The notes: generated by a model from the letters alone, not told the origin. Positions 27,342 to 44,899 are shown, counted from the stretch's first letter. The stretch is 64,000 nucleotides of DNA from Pseudarthrobacter siccitolerans (GCF_030823375.1 NZ_JAUSXB010000001.1:2418001-2482000), one strand, 5' to 3'. Program-made: numbers and translations.

Positions 27342-28160
27342 CTAACGCCGCCGGCCGAGCACCGCCAAAACTTCATCAACCATGGCTTTGGGCCGATGCA
27401 CCACATCCGAGTAGTAGTACCGGAGTGCCGTGTATCCCTGGACCACGGATTCATTGTTCCGCCGGTGGTCCTTCTTAACCTGCTTCCAGTCGGCGTGGTG
27501 CCTGCCATCCAGCTCAACCACCAGCCAGCCGTTCAGCAGTAGGTCAACGTACCCCACCCGCTCCAGGTAAACCTGAGGTTGAACAGTGATTCCCGCCTGA
27601 CGGAAGTACGTCCGTGCCAGCGTTTCGAGGAGGGAGTCCGCGCCTCGGTCAATCCAATGCAGGACCGCCCGCGCCTTACCGTTGCGCCGGCCCGGAAGCC
27701 GCTGGCGAAGGAACTCAACAGTCATGTCCCCCCGGGCAACAGCGCACTCCACCATGACCAAGGACTCGGCGAATGGGAGGCACCGCAGGGCGTGTATGAG
27801 AACATCGGCAAGGGCTGCAACAGGACGGTATGCGCAAGGCGGAAGCAGCAGTCCGGCGTGGTGGATAGCTTCGCCCCTGACAGCCGCTTCCCTCCGGTGA
27901 TAAACGTGCCGGGGTCCCACAGACGAAAGGCACCAGAGGCTGTAGTGTGCTGCAGCGCTGGAGCATGTCAGCAGTTCCCGGTTCCGCAGCACCGCAACCA
28001 GCCCGGCAGGCGCCGTCGGAAGCGCATAAAGTCCGCGCTCTGGCTGCAAAAGTCCACCGCGGACAGCCCGGCGAAGGGCTGCATCATCCACACCAAGCCG
28101 GGCGAGCGCGGGCCGGCGAGCAGCCCCGCCGCAACACTCCAAAGCCTGTGAGATTTCCAT
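27342..28160 (-). CDS. DUF559 (Vsr-like endonuclease fold) protein with AbiEi-like N-terminus
   Basis: 272 aa. The N-terminal half (ALARLGVDDAALRRAVRGGL, then LLQPERGLYAL) resembles the winged-helix start of AbiEi/type IV antitoxin-like proteins. The C-terminal 100 residues are a DUF559 domain: TYFRQAGITVQPQVYLERVG, YVDLLLNGWLVVELDGRHH and KKDHRRNNESVVQGYTALRY. The D...E.DG pattern is the PD-(D/E)XK-like metal site. Such stand-alone proteins are frequent in Micrococcaceae in many copies, and their function is undetermined. No toxin partner is adjacent. Confidence 0.78.
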   Translation of the reverse strand: MEISQALECCGGAARRPALARLGVDDAALRRAVRGGLLQPERGLYALPTAPAGLVAVLRNRELLTCSSAAAHYSLWCLSSVGPRHVYHRREAAVRGEAIHHAGLLLPPCAYRPVAALADVLIHALRCLPFAESLVMVECAVARGDMTVEFLRQRLPGRRNGKARAVLHWIDRGADSLLETLARTYFRQAGITVQPQVYLERVGYVDLLLNGWLVVELDGRHHADWKQVKKDHRRNNESVVQGYTALRYYYSDVVHRPKAMVDEVLAVLGRRR

Positions 28161-28330
28161 GTGGCCATGGTGGCTGCATCCGCAAGTGTTCGGCAGCGGC
28201 GAACTGCTGTATGTGGATATTGAGGACTCCGGCCCAAGCCGCCAGACGTGTCACTGTAGGCATCCTTTTGGGCCTTCTCAGGGCCTGAGGCCCCGCTAAA
28301 TCAGGGCTTACAAGCGGCACTACGCCAAAA

Positions 28331-28368
28331 GGCTGCCGCCCGTGACGCTTTAGTCGCGGGCGGCAGCC
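28331..28368 (-). terminator. Terminator after the thioredoxin-NHL gene
   Basis: Stem GGCTGCCGCCCG (28331-28342) / CGGGCGGCAGCC (28357-28368), 14-base loop, 45 bases past the stop on the minus strand. Confidence 0.75.
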
Positions 28369-28412
28369 TGTTCAGTTCAACTGCGACAGCAGATCAACCG
28401 CAAGCCGGCAGG

Positions 28413-30461
28413 CTAGTCCATGCCGCGCAGGTCCAGCACCAGTTCGGTATCGCCGTCTGCCTGCAGCAGCACAGGGATACCCCAGTCCTGCTGGTAGAGG
28501 TGGCAGGCCGCGTGGTCCGGGATCTCGCCGTCCTCGGTTTCCGGGCCGTCGCATGCTGCAGCGCGGGCGGTGATGTGGAGGACGCCCTCCGGCACATCGG
28601 AGGACAGCTCAAGGGTGCGCAGGAGGCCCACCGAGGTTCCGCCGCCGGACACCAGCAGCTCGGGCGGCGTGGAGGAGATCTTCAGCTGGGTGGGATCGCC
28701 CCAGCGGTCATCCAGTTTCTGGCCGGTGGGGGCGGTGAAACGGACCGTCAGCTCCAGCGGCCCCGGGGCTACCGGGCTCTTGGGCCGGTGGGTCTGTGAC
28801 GCGCCTTCATCCACCTGCTGGGCTTCCTTGGGGATGGGCACGTACACGAGCTGGTGCTGGTTGGCTTCCACCACCACCAGCAGCGGCTCGGAGCCCGCCG
28901 ACTGCGTATGGTCCACGATCACGTCGGAGGGCTCGAGCAGCCCCCGCGCCAGGGTGGATACAGTGCCGTTGGAGGGGTCGTAGCGGCGGACGGCACCGTT
29001 GTAGGTGTCCGCGATCGCCACCGAGCCATCAGGCAGGACGGTCACGCCCAGGGGGTGCTGCAGCCGGGCTTCGGCCGCGGGGCCGTCCCGGAAGCCGAAG
29101 TCGAACAGGCCCTTGCCCACGGCGGACTCCACGGTGACGGTCCCGTCGTCGCCAATCACCAGCTTGCGCAGTGCTGAGGTTTCGGAGTCAGCCACCCAGA
29201 TGTTGCCGTCGGCGTCCTCTGCCAGCCCGGAGGGCTGCGCGAACCAGGCCTCATGCGCGGGCCCGTTCAGCAGGCCCTCCAGTCCGTTGCCGGCAACGAT
29301 GGACACGGCACCGGTCAGCGGGTCAAAGCTGAAGATCTGGTGCGTACCGGCCATCGCGACCACCACGGCATTGAGCTTCCTGGACCATACGAGATCCCAC
29401 GGCGAGCTCAGCGAGACCTCGAGCGGGTGTTCACTCAACCGGCCGGTGAATCCGGCAGCGTCCTCATCCACCCGCGCCGGTCCGGTTTCAAGCAGGCGCT
29501 GCACGCCGTTACCAGCCACCGTGGAGGCCTTGCCGTCCGTGAGCGAAAGACCGCGGAGCCGGTGGTTGACCGAGTCTGCAATCACGACGTCGTAGCCCGC
29601 CTTCGCAGCCACGTCTTCCGGCAGGAGGACCAGGCCCTGGGGCTCGTTGAACCGGGCGGCGGCGTCGTCACCGGCGGCGGGTCCGTCCACGTGGCCTTTG
29701 GTGCCGGAGCCGTAGGTTCCCAGGACGGTCTGGAAGTCCGTGCCCAGTTCCACCAGGCGGTGGTGGCCGGTATCGGTGACCAGCCAGGAACCATGTGCCG
29801 CTGCACCGTTGGTGGCTGAACCGGACGCCGAACCGGACCCCGCGGCACCTGCCGCACTGCCGCCGTCGGACGTTCCCTGTGGTGCTGAACCGCGACCGGC
29901 GGGAAGGAACAAGGCCTTGCCGGGGAAGCGCAGCGTGCCGGAGGTGGGCTCGGGCGCGACATAGGGGCCGGAGCCGCGGTGGAGCGTACCCTTGGCTTCG
30001 TGCTCCGCGATGAGCTCGGGGATCAGGACCGCGAGTCCATCCGCGTGGCCCTCGCCGGAGAGGTGCGCCACGATGTAGCCCTCGGGGTCGATGACCACCA
30101 GGGTTGGCCAGGCGCGGGCCGTGTAGGCCTTCCAGGTCTCCAGCTCCGGGTCATCCAGGACAGGATGGTGGATCTCGTAGCGCTCCACGGCTGCTGCCAG
30201 CGCCACCGGGTCTGCCTCATGCTCGAACTTGGGCGAGTGAACGCCCACGGTGACCAGGACGTCGGAGTACTGTTCCTCGAGCGGCCGCAGCTCGTCCAGG
30301 ACGTGCAGGCAGTTGATGCAGCAGAAAGTCCAGAAGTCCAGCAGCACAATCTTGCCGCGGAGGGCTTCGAGGTCCAGTGATTTGCCGCCGGTGTTCAACC
30401 AGTTACGGCCCACCAGTTCGGAGGCTCGGACCCGGAGGTGGGTGCGTACGGTTTCGCTCAT
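28413..30461 (-). CDS. Thioredoxin-like protein with NHL beta-propeller
   Basis: 682 aa, cytoplasmic by lack of signal. Residues 1-150 are a TlpA/thioredoxin-like domain with redox motif FCCINCLHVLDELRPLE (CxxC: CINC), the catalytic-loop AWPTLVVIDPEGYIVAHLSG (cis-Pro). A low-complexity linker (about 190-225, Gly/Ser/Ala) leads to NHL repeats, e.g. LVTDTGHHRLVELG, VVIADSVNHRLRGL, IWVADSETSALRKL and VAIADTYNGAVRRYDPSNG. The bacterial NHLRC2-like architecture is conserved from actinobacteria to animals. It overlaps the stop of the CopD-CtaG gene by one base (ATGA), suggesting a joint role in copper or cytochrome oxidase assembly redox chemistry, which I infer only from context. Confidence 0.87.
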   Translation of the reverse strand: MSETVRTHLRVRASELVGRNWLNTGGKSLDLEALRGKIVLLDFWTFCCINCLHVLDELRPLEEQYSDVLVTVGVHSPKFEHEADPVALAAAVERYEIHHPVLDDPELETWKAYTARAWPTLVVIDPEGYIVAHLSGEGHADGLAVLIPELIAEHEAKGTLHRGSGPYVAPEPTSGTLRFPGKALFLPAGRGSAPQGTSDGGSAAGAAGSGSASGSATNGAAAHGSWLVTDTGHHRLVELGTDFQTVLGTYGSGTKGHVDGPAAGDDAAARFNEPQGLVLLPEDVAAKAGYDVVIADSVNHRLRGLSLTDGKASTVAGNGVQRLLETGPARVDEDAAGFTGRLSEHPLEVSLSSPWDLVWSRKLNAVVVAMAGTHQIFSFDPLTGAVSIVAGNGLEGLLNGPAHEAWFAQPSGLAEDADGNIWVADSETSALRKLVIGDDGTVTVESAVGKGLFDFGFRDGPAAEARLQHPLGVTVLPDGSVAIADTYNGAVRRYDPSNGTVSTLARGLLEPSDVIVDHTQSAGSEPLLVVVEANQHQLVYVPIPKEAQQVDEGASQTHRPKSPVAPGPLELTVRFTAPTGQKLDDRWGDPTQLKISSTPPELLVSGGGTSVGLLRTLELSSDVPEGVLHITARAAACDGPETEDGEIPDHAACHLYQQDWGIPVLLQADGDTELVLDLRGMD

Positions 30462-32617
30462 CAGCGTCCTTCCAGCTTGTTTCGTTCTGCCAGCCTGGCG
30501 TCGCGTTCAGCCAATTTGGCAAACATATCGTTATAAGCGGTGAGATCGGCGTCGTTATTCCTGTCCGCCGCCCGGTCCACGCGTTTGGTTTCCCGCTGAT
30601 CGGACCGGGACCACATGATGGCCACGCCGATGGCCACCAGGAGTGTGGGCACCTCGCCGATGCCCCAGGCAACGGCCCCGCCGGTCTGCTGGTCCAGCAG
30701 GGCGGACTGTCCCCAGGCACGGCCCAGGTTGCCGAAATAGTCGGCGGCCAGGAGGTTGGTGCCGCCCATGATGGCCACCCCGAAGAAGGCGTGGAAGCCC
30801 ATGGTGGCCAGGAGCAGCAGCAACCGCATCGGATACGGCGCACGGCGCGGCAGCGGGTCCGTGCCGATCATGCTCAGGATGAAGATGTAGCCTGTCAGCA
30901 GGAAGTGCAGGATCATCAGTTCGTGCCCCACGTGCTCCCGCATGGCGAACCCGAACAGGTCCGAGTAATAGAACAGCACGATCGAGCCGGCGAAATTGGC
31001 GGCGGCAAAAAGCGGATGCGTGACCACCTGGGAGAACCTGGAGTGCACAAATACCAGCAGCCACTCGCGGGGGCCGCGCGAACCGTCTCCGCGGGGAGGC
31101 AGTGCACGCAGGGCAAGCGTCACCGGTGCGCCGAGGACCAGGAAGATGGGCGCCACCATGGTCAGCGCCATGTGGTCCACCATGTGCGCGGAGAACAGTA
31201 CGCGGCCATAGACCGACGGCGGCCCGGACGTGATGTAGGTGAGCACCAGCAGGCCAATCACCCAGTTCACTGACCGGAACCACTGCCATTTGTCCCCGCG
31301 GCGGTAGACCCTGGCGATACCGAGGAAGTAGGATACCAGCCCGAACAGTGCCACAGCGATCCACAGCCAGTCCAGACGCCACTCGGTCAGCCAGCGCCCC
31401 GGAGTCAGCTCCGGGGGAAGCTCGTAGCCGCTGAGGATGAAGGCTGGTGAAGCATCGGGGGCGAACGTGGTGGGCTGGGGCGGCGCCGACCGGCCCAGTG
31501 CCACGGCCACACCTGACGTTGCGCCCATCACCAGGAATTCAGCCAGGACCAGCTGCCACAGGACCCGCCGCGAGGACATAGTGGAACCCTTCGCACCCAG
31601 TTGCGGGATGACCCACTGCCGGTGCATCAGGCCGATTCCGCCCAACACCACGGTGGCGGCCGCCTTGGCCAGAATCAGCTGGCCATAGGAGGAACCAACA
31701 AGGTCGCCCCAGTTGGTGATCCGGATGCTCGCGTTGATGATGCCCGACGCGAAAACCAGCACGAAGGCGAAGCCCGCCAGTGCCGAGAACCTGCGGAGTG
31801 TTGCCTCGGTGATGTCAGTTGAAGCGCCTGCTTTGGTGCCGGTGAGGATCCCGGACAGGAGCGCCAGGATGATGATGCCTCCCACCCAGGTGCTGACGCC
31901 GACCAGGTGCAGGCCGAGGGAGTTGATGGCGCCCTCGTGGTCGGAGGAGCTTGATGAGTGTCCGATAAGGGCCGTCGGCACCAGGCCGATGAGGGCCAGG
32001 ATCAATGTCAACGCCAGCCCGCCCAGGGACCTGACCCCGAACAGTGCAGTTGTCACCACGGCGGCAATGATGGTGACAGCGAGCCAGGCCCGGCCCGTCT
32101 CGATGTCCGTCATGAAGTAGACCAGAGCCTGTGTGAACTGCGCGTCGCCGGAGATTGCCTGGCCTGCCACGTCTGCGTATGTGAGCACCAGGACGGAGAT
32201 GGCGGACAGGGTCCACGCGGCACCCGCCGCAGCTGCAATGGCCACTACGCGGGTGAAGGCCGGATGTTCTGCGTCCTCGGCGCCGGCACCCATCTGGCGC
32301 CTGCTGTGGCGGGCCAGGCTCTTCGGGAGGATGCCTACGGCGAAAATGAGGCCGCCGATGACGGTGGCCGCTGAGATGTTGTGGATGGCCTTGGCGACGG
32401 GGAGGCCCCAGCGGACCAGTGCGCCGGGGTCCGAGACCTCACGGGCGGCAGCTGCGCCGGAGAAGAGGAGTGCCGCCGCAAGGGCCAGGAAGAGTGCACC
32501 CAGGCCTGCCAGCTGCCATGCGCTTGAGACACCCACGGCGCCGTTGCCCTGCCCCGGCGTTCCCTTGCCGGGAGCTGGCGGGGTTGTTGTGGATTGGGGT
32601 TTTGCGGCGGAAGGCAC
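30461..32617 (-). CDS. CopD-CtaG fusion: copper transport/cytochrome c oxidase assembly membrane protein
   Basis: 718 aa with about 14 predicted membrane segments. The N-terminal half (after SAWQLAGLGALFLALAAALL) carries a CopD-type copper import domain with conserved His in AKAIHNISAATVIGGL, LGLHLVGVSTWVGGIIILAL and GLMHRQWVIPQL. The C-terminal half is the caa3_CtaG domain: SWLTEWRLDWLW-like start, LFSAHMVDHMALTMVAPIFL, LGAPVTLALRALPP, MREHVGHELMILHFLLTGYI and GFHAFFGVAIMGGTNLLAAD. It would supply copper to the CuA/CuB sites of the oxidase. The fused form is common in actinobacteria. It is cotranscribed with the thioredoxin-NHL gene. Confidence 0.88.
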   Translation of the reverse strand: MPSAAKPQSTTTPPAPGKGTPGQGNGAVGVSSAWQLAGLGALFLALAAALLFSGAAAAREVSDPGALVRWGLPVAKAIHNISAATVIGGLIFAVGILPKSLARHSRRQMGAGAEDAEHPAFTRVVAIAAAAGAAWTLSAISVLVLTYADVAGQAISGDAQFTQALVYFMTDIETGRAWLAVTIIAAVVTTALFGVRSLGGLALTLILALIGLVPTALIGHSSSSSDHEGAINSLGLHLVGVSTWVGGIIILALLSGILTGTKAGASTDITEATLRRFSALAGFAFVLVFASGIINASIRITNWGDLVGSSYGQLILAKAAATVVLGGIGLMHRQWVIPQLGAKGSTMSSRRVLWQLVLAEFLVMGATSGVAVALGRSAPPQPTTFAPDASPAFILSGYELPPELTPGRWLTEWRLDWLWIAVALFGLVSYFLGIARVYRRGDKWQWFRSVNWVIGLLVLTYITSGPPSVYGRVLFSAHMVDHMALTMVAPIFLVLGAPVTLALRALPPRGDGSRGPREWLLVFVHSRFSQVVTHPLFAAANFAGSIVLFYYSDLFGFAMREHVGHELMILHFLLTGYIFILSMIGTDPLPRRAPYPMRLLLLLATMGFHAFFGVAIMGGTNLLAADYFGNLGRAWGQSALLDQQTGGAVAWGIGEVPTLLVAIGVAIMWSRSDQRETKRVDRAADRNNDADLTAYNDMFAKLAERDARLAERNKLEGR

Positions 32618-32668
32618 CTATCCATTGTCCGTCACCGCTGCCCGGGCCGCGAATCGGCTTAAAAGCTA

Positions 32669-32700
32669 AAGGGGCGGCAACCATGTGGTTGCCGCCCCTT
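32669..32700 (-). terminator. Rho-independent terminator of the HU gene
   Basis: Perfect 14-bp stem AAGGGGCGGCAACC (32669-32682) / GGTTGCCGCCCCTT (32687-32700), followed on the minus strand by TTTAGCTTTT, a real U-rich tract. Confidence 0.9.
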
Positions 32701-32735
32701 GTCCATCCCGGTTCTGAATCCGGGAGGAAGAAGCT

Positions 32736-33023
32736 TTACTTCTTGTTGGAGACAGCAGCCTTCAGCTTGGAGCCGGCGGTCAGCTTGACGCTGTGGCCAG
32801 CCGCGATCTGGATGGTCTCACCCGTCTGCGGGTTACGGCCGGTGCGAGCTGCACGGTCGGTGCGCTCGACGGCGAGCCAGCCCGGGATGGTGATCTTCTC
32901 GCCCGAGGCGACAGAAGTCTCGAAAACCTCGAACAGTGCGTCGAGGACGGAGTTGACGGCTGCCTGGCTGGTGCCGGCCTTGCCCGCTACCTCTGCAACA
33001 AGTTCACTACGGTTCTTAGCCAT
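32736..33023 (-). CDS. hup: HU-family histone-like DNA-binding protein
   Basis: 95 aa nucleoid protein that binds and bends DNA non-specifically as a dimer. MAKNRSELVAEVAGKAGTSQ opens the helical dimerisation part. Residues ITIPGWLAVERTDRAARTGR and NPQTGETIQIAAGHSVKLTA form the beta arms with the Pro-containing tip; the C-terminus is GSKLKAAVSNKK. There is no long Lys/Ala tail as in mycobacterial HupB, so it is a short bacterial-type HU. A perfect AGGAGG at 33030-33035 precedes the ATG, fitting a very highly expressed gene. Confidence 0.96.
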   Translation of the reverse strand: MAKNRSELVAEVAGKAGTSQAAVNSVLDALFEVFETSVASGEKITIPGWLAVERTDRAARTGRNPQTGETIQIAAGHSVKLTAGSKLKAAVSNKK

Positions 33024-33214
33024 TTATGTCCTCCTGGACGGTCATGATTCTGGAGCCTGCACGCGGCATGCGCACAAGCCACTGTTCGAAAACTTACCAG
33101 CTTGGGCCGCCCTGGTCCGCAAATTCCCCGTGTTTCCGCGACTTTTTGAGGTTAATCACCAGATTCTTAGGGATTTCCGGCCCGCTTTGGCGGCAAAGGC
33201 CGGCCTTGCCGCAG

Positions 33215-33320
33215 TTCCCGGACACCCTTCCCCGGCGACGCTCTCTCACTTCCTGCGGCCCCTCGGGCAACGCCCCATCACATCCTGCGGCCCCTCAGGC
33301 AACGCTCCCGCAGTGAAGGC
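33215..33320 (-). repeat. About 31-32-bp repeat array downstream of rRNA operon 1
   Basis: Read on the minus strand, units of about 31-32 bases follow one another, each with the core GTGATGGGGCGT or GTGAGAGAGCGT and ending in a CCGCAGGA block. Related units lie downstream of rRNA operons 2 and 3. The rest of 33024-33414 shows no gene. Confidence 0.6.
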
Positions 33321-33413
33321 GGTGCGACGGCGGTGCTGCCGCAGGCGGTGCGGGAGGGGCCGCCGGCGCGCCCCTGGTGCCCTGCGTGTGGGGGTGTTTG
33401 TTGTTAAATGCGG

Positions 33414-33443
33414 GAGGCCCCAACCAGTGCTGGTTGGGGCCTC
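33414..33443 (-). terminator. Terminator of rRNA operon 1
   Basis: 13-bp stem GAGGCCCCAACCA (33414-33426) / TGGTTGGGGCCTC (33431-33443), a few bases beyond the 3' end of 5S. On the minus strand it is followed by CGCATTTAAC. Confidence 0.85.
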
Positions 33444-33455
33444 GACCTAATAGTT

Positions 33456-33572
33456 GTCCGGCGGTGACCTACTCTCCCACACCCTCCCGGGTGCAGTACC
33501 ATCGGCGCTGTGGGTCTTAGCTTCCGGGTTCGGAATGGGACCGGGCGTTTCCCCCACGCTATGACCGCCGTA
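33456..33572 (-). rRNA. rrf: 5S rRNA, operon 1
   Basis: About 117 nt, minus strand beginning GTTACGGCGGTCATAGCG and containing CCCATTCCGAACCCGGAAGC, with a 3' end pairing back to the 5' end (ACCGCCGGAC). Ends estimated to within a few bases. Confidence 0.96.
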
Positions 33573-33705
33573 ACCCTTCTACCCGTCACACACCCTTTGC
33601 GGGGTGGTGTGGGAAATCTGTGGTTACAACATGTTCTGCAGTGATGCAGCAGTGGTGTTGTTATTCAATTGTGTGTTCCCGTGGCAACGAAACCATTGGT
33701 TTGGT

Positions 33706-38996
<5,291 letters not shown>

Positions 38997-39157
38997 AAGA
39001 AAAACAGACACAACCCCCAGCCCCGGGAAAACGGGACCAAAAGCTGCACAAAATTTGAAACCAGCTGTAAAAACCAGACCACCCACAGGGGCGGGCAGCC
39101 CGGCAAATCCAACCAATTTAATAAAAAATCGGTATCAACAAACTTGGCACACTATTG

Positions 39158-39172
39158 AGTTCTCAAACAACA
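39158..39172 (-). promoter_or_regulatory. rRNA leader element (boxA-like), operon 1
   Basis: Minus strand TGTTGTTTGAGAACT, repeated in the 16S-23S spacer at 37095-37109. Its place in leader and spacer fits a Nus-factor antitermination or processing element; which of the two cannot be told from sequence alone. Copies at 47128-47142 and 58963-58977 serve the other operons. Confidence 0.5.
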
Positions 39173-39229
39173 GACACACCCGACACCACCCAAACCAAAC
39201 ATTCAGGATCGCTCCGGAGCAACTTTTCA

Positions 39230-39258
39230 AACTTACCCGACCCGCACCAGCTTTGCAA
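39230..39258 (-). promoter_or_regulatory. Candidate rRNA operon 1 promoter
   Basis: Minus strand: minus-35 TTGCAA (39258-39253), 17-base spacer, minus-10 TAAGTT (39235-39230), about 230 bases upstream of mature 16S. The same arrangement at operon 3 with TTGCAT supports it, since the sequence between diverges while spacing is kept. Confidence 0.55.
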
Positions 39259-39747
39259 ATCAACGTTTCCGCGATTACCAGCATCGAACGATCAGCCCCA
39301 CCCGAACCGGCACGCCCAAAAGCGAACCATTTTCCAGGCCATTTGAAGAAGGGGGTTGGCCGCAAACTTTCCGCATCAGCGGCGGCGACTCAGAAAACAA
39401 TACACGCCCACACACCAACCCGCAAATCCACCCCCACCCCACCCCCACACCCCCCAAAACCCCCAAAAAACAAGGAATTTCAGGGGCGCGCAGCGCACCG
39501 AAAGGCGCCAGTCCCCCGACAAGGCGCCTTATGTACTAGCTCACATTCGCTTGTCGACCCAAGTCAGCGCCAAAATCATCACCTCGGAGCTCGAGGGTCC
39601 AGCAAGTAGACGTTAAGACGCCTCGCGTGCCGGCTGCCATCCAGCGATTGGCCTGATGGGGCACACTGGGACGCATGACTACGCCCTTCAGCGAACGCCC
39701 TGCGGTCCCAGGGTCATCGAGCGTGTATTCATCTGGCGCGGGCCTAC

Positions 39748-40416
39748 GTGGAAGAGCACCATCCCCGTGCCTCCGCGTCTGTTCTGGGAGGAAGCGCGGC
39801 CGCCGGCACTGCGTCATCGACGTCCGATCTCGACATCGCCCTTCTGTATCCGAGCGGACATGCGAACTATGCCGCGACGACCCGATACCGCGGGTGGCTA
39901 GTTGAGGAGTTCGTGCACACAGAGGAGAGTCTGGACTTTTGGTATCAAAAGGAAGCACTGGAAAGACGGCCAGTTATCGCCGATCTGTGCGCCCGTGGAA
40001 TTCTTCTCACAGACAACGGCGTAGGCGCGGAGTGGCAGATGCGCGCGCGTGAACAAATGACTCGGGGTCCGCTGCCCCTGGGCCATGACGAACGTGACCT
40101 TCGCCGTTACAACTTGAGTGCCCTTATCGACGACCTGGTGGGCAGCGGAGACGACGCCGAGACATTCGCCTTGGCATCGGACGTCTTCCACGGAACGGCT
40201 GACCTGTTCCTTATGGAGAGCGGCAGTTGGCTTGGCGCCGGCAAATGGGTCGTCCGTCGCCTCCACCTCAATGGCAGCGACCTGGCGCTCCGCTTATGCA
40301 TTTGGGCAGGAGACCCAGGCCGGAATGACGCTTCTCTCGTTGAACTCGCGCGAGAGGTACTGGAATTGTCGGGCGGTTACCTTCAAGAGGGATTTCTTCG
40401 GGGCAAACGCGCCTAA
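39748..40416 (+). CDS. Nucleotidyltransferase-domain protein, N-terminus possibly frameshifted
   Basis: 222 aa from a GTG. The polymerase-beta-type nucleotidyltransferase motif is complete: LGGSAAAGTASSTSDLDIAL (GS...GT...SDLD, residues 14-33), with a helical C-terminal domain (LRRYNLSALIDDLVGSGDDA and later SLVELAREVLELSGGYLQEG) like kanamycin nucleotidyltransferase relatives. It may transfer a nucleotide to a small molecule or protein. Upstream, sensible coding pieces lie in three different frames: MTTPFSERPAV from ATG 39675, RVIERV near 39710, and HLARAYVEEHHP running into the listed frame. The original start is probably ATG 39675 with two indels, so the listed GTG start may be an artefact. 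It lies alone between two rRNA operons. Confidence 0.65.
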   Translation: MEEHHPRASASVLGGSAAAGTASSTSDLDIALLYPSGHANYAATTRYRGWLVEEFVHTEESLDFWYQKEALERRPVIADLCARGILLTDNGVGAEWQMRAREQMTRGPLPLGHDERDLRRYNLSALIDDLVGSGDDAETFALASDVFHGTADLFLMESGSWLGAGKWVVRRLHLNGSDLALRLCIWAGDPGRNDASLVELAREVLELSGGYLQEGFLRGKRA

Positions 40417-40715
40417 CCCCGCTACGACGTTATGCGCGGTCAGCAAGACCTCCAATGCCGTGATGCAGCGCCTCGCGGGCTCTCGAAGTAAGTTGAACGA
40501 GCAGCTCGCCGGAGGAATCCTTGGGGCAGCCAAGGCTTCGGCCAGAAGCGCGGTTCCGTCCAGCACGGCATCTCTCCTCGGTCCCCGATATGCCTCGCGC
40601 CAGGTGTTGATGGGCATTGCTTAAGGTTGAATGTGCCGGCTCAGTGACAAAGTTCACCTACGATGATGCTCCTATAGGCGCCAAACCCCCGGGCTCGAGG
40701 GATCAGCCCCATTCG

Positions 40716-41165
40716 TTAGGAGTAGAAACTTTGAACAACTCCTTGAATCAGGGGGCGCCAGTTGACTGGGTGAGGTGATGCTTGTGCTGGGCTGGTGGCG
40801 TTGATGGCCTCGTGGAGATCACGGTGAAACGCGTCGGCAGACTCGTAAGCCTCGGGTACACGGATAAACCAGCGATAGCCTCGAGGCCTCGCTGGAATCC
40901 CTGCATCAGCCAGATAATCGTCTACGGAATCATCTACAACTTTGCGGTCGGCTGCTGTAAAGACTTCTTCCAACTGTTCGGTCACTCCGTCCCGAATACA
41001 AGTCATGGAAACGGCGCGACCAACGTCCGAGTTGGGGAAACGGCGCAAATTCTGGGGACCAGCTGCCCAACCAATCAACGCGTCCCACCCGGTCTCATCC
41101 AACTCAGTCCATCGGTCGGAGGGCTCGGCTACCGCGATGCTTTCCCACATGATCTCCTCCTCCAC
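40716..41165 (-). CDS. Hypothetical acidic protein
   Basis: 149 aa (or from the second Met, MWESIAVAEPSDRW, which may be the truer start). Acidic, no signal peptide or membrane segment. Features: WTELDETGWDALIGWAAGPQ, an apparently folded middle (FTAADRKVVDDSVDDYLADA) and GYRWFIRVPEAYESADAFHR. I do not recognise a family. It lies between the nucleotidyltransferase gene and rRNA operon 2, on the opposite strand to the former. The 300 bases between them contain no gene. Confidence 0.5.
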   Translation of the reverse strand: MEEEIMWESIAVAEPSDRWTELDETGWDALIGWAAGPQNLRRFPNSDVGRAVSMTCIRDGVTEQLEEVFTAADRKVVDDSVDDYLADAGIPARPRGYRWFIRVPEAYESADAFHRDLHEAINATSPAQASPHPVNWRPLIQGVVQSFYS

Positions 41166-41236
41166 GTCGAACGTGCGGGTTACGCAGCCCGTTCCAACAG
41201 GATCCCATCATGGCGGCCAGCCGGGCGGAGCGGAAG

Positions 41237-41290
41237 CTGATGGAGCGTCTCTGTATTGATCGCGGAGGTGATGGAGCGTCCACCGTTGCC
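41237..41290 (+). repeat. About 31-bp repeat units downstream of rRNA operon 2
   Basis: Two units with the cores CTGATGGAGCGTCT and GTGATGGAGCGTCC, related to the arrays at 33215 and 51734. The second unit runs straight into the start of the duplicated rRNA block. Confidence 0.5.
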
Positions 41291-41383
41291 GGTGCGACGG
41301 CGGTGCTGCCGCAGGCGGTGCGGGAGGGGCCGCCGGCGCGCCCCTGGTGCCCTGCGTGTGGGGGTGTTTGTTGTTAAATGCGG

Positions 41384-41413
41384 GAGGCCCCAACCAGTGC
41401 TGGTTGGGGCCTC
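41384..41413 (-). terminator. Terminator of rRNA operon 2
   Basis: Same GAGGCCCCAACCA / TGGTTGGGGCCTC stem as at operon 1. Confidence 0.85.
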
Positions 41414-41425
41414 GACCTAATAGTT

Positions 41426-41542
41426 GTCCGGCGGTGACCTACTCTCCCACACCCTCCCGGGTGCAGTACCATCGGCGCTGTGGGTCTTAGCTTCCGGGTT
41501 CGGAATGGGACCGGGCGTTTCCCCCACGCTATGACCGCCGTA
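41426..41542 (-). rRNA. rrf: 5S rRNA, operon 2
   Basis: Identical by eye to the copy at 33456. Confidence 0.96.
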
Positions 41543-41777
41543 ACCCTTCTACCCGTCACACACCCTTTGCGGGGTGGTGTGGGAAATCTGTGGTTACAAC
41601 ATGTTCTGCAGTGATGCAGCAGTGGTGTTGTTATTCAATTGTGTGTTCCCGTGGCAACGAAACCATTGGTTTGGTTTGTTGTTTGGGAACCACATAGTGG
41701 ACGCAAGCAGTCTTGTTTCTTTTTACCATCACCTGGTGTGAACGTCTTTCGAAGAGTCCGTTCACGGTGCATGGTGT

Positions 41778-44899
<3,122 letters not shown>

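Noticed and set aside
27342..28160. Vsr mismatch-repair or restriction system
   Set aside because: Only a DUF559-type domain protein is present, with no methyltransferase or partner gene nearby.
39675..41165. Nucleotidyltransferase and 149-aa gene as a toxin-antitoxin pair
   Set aside because: They are on opposite strands, 300 bases apart, and the 149-aa protein does not resemble a HEPN partner or antitoxin.
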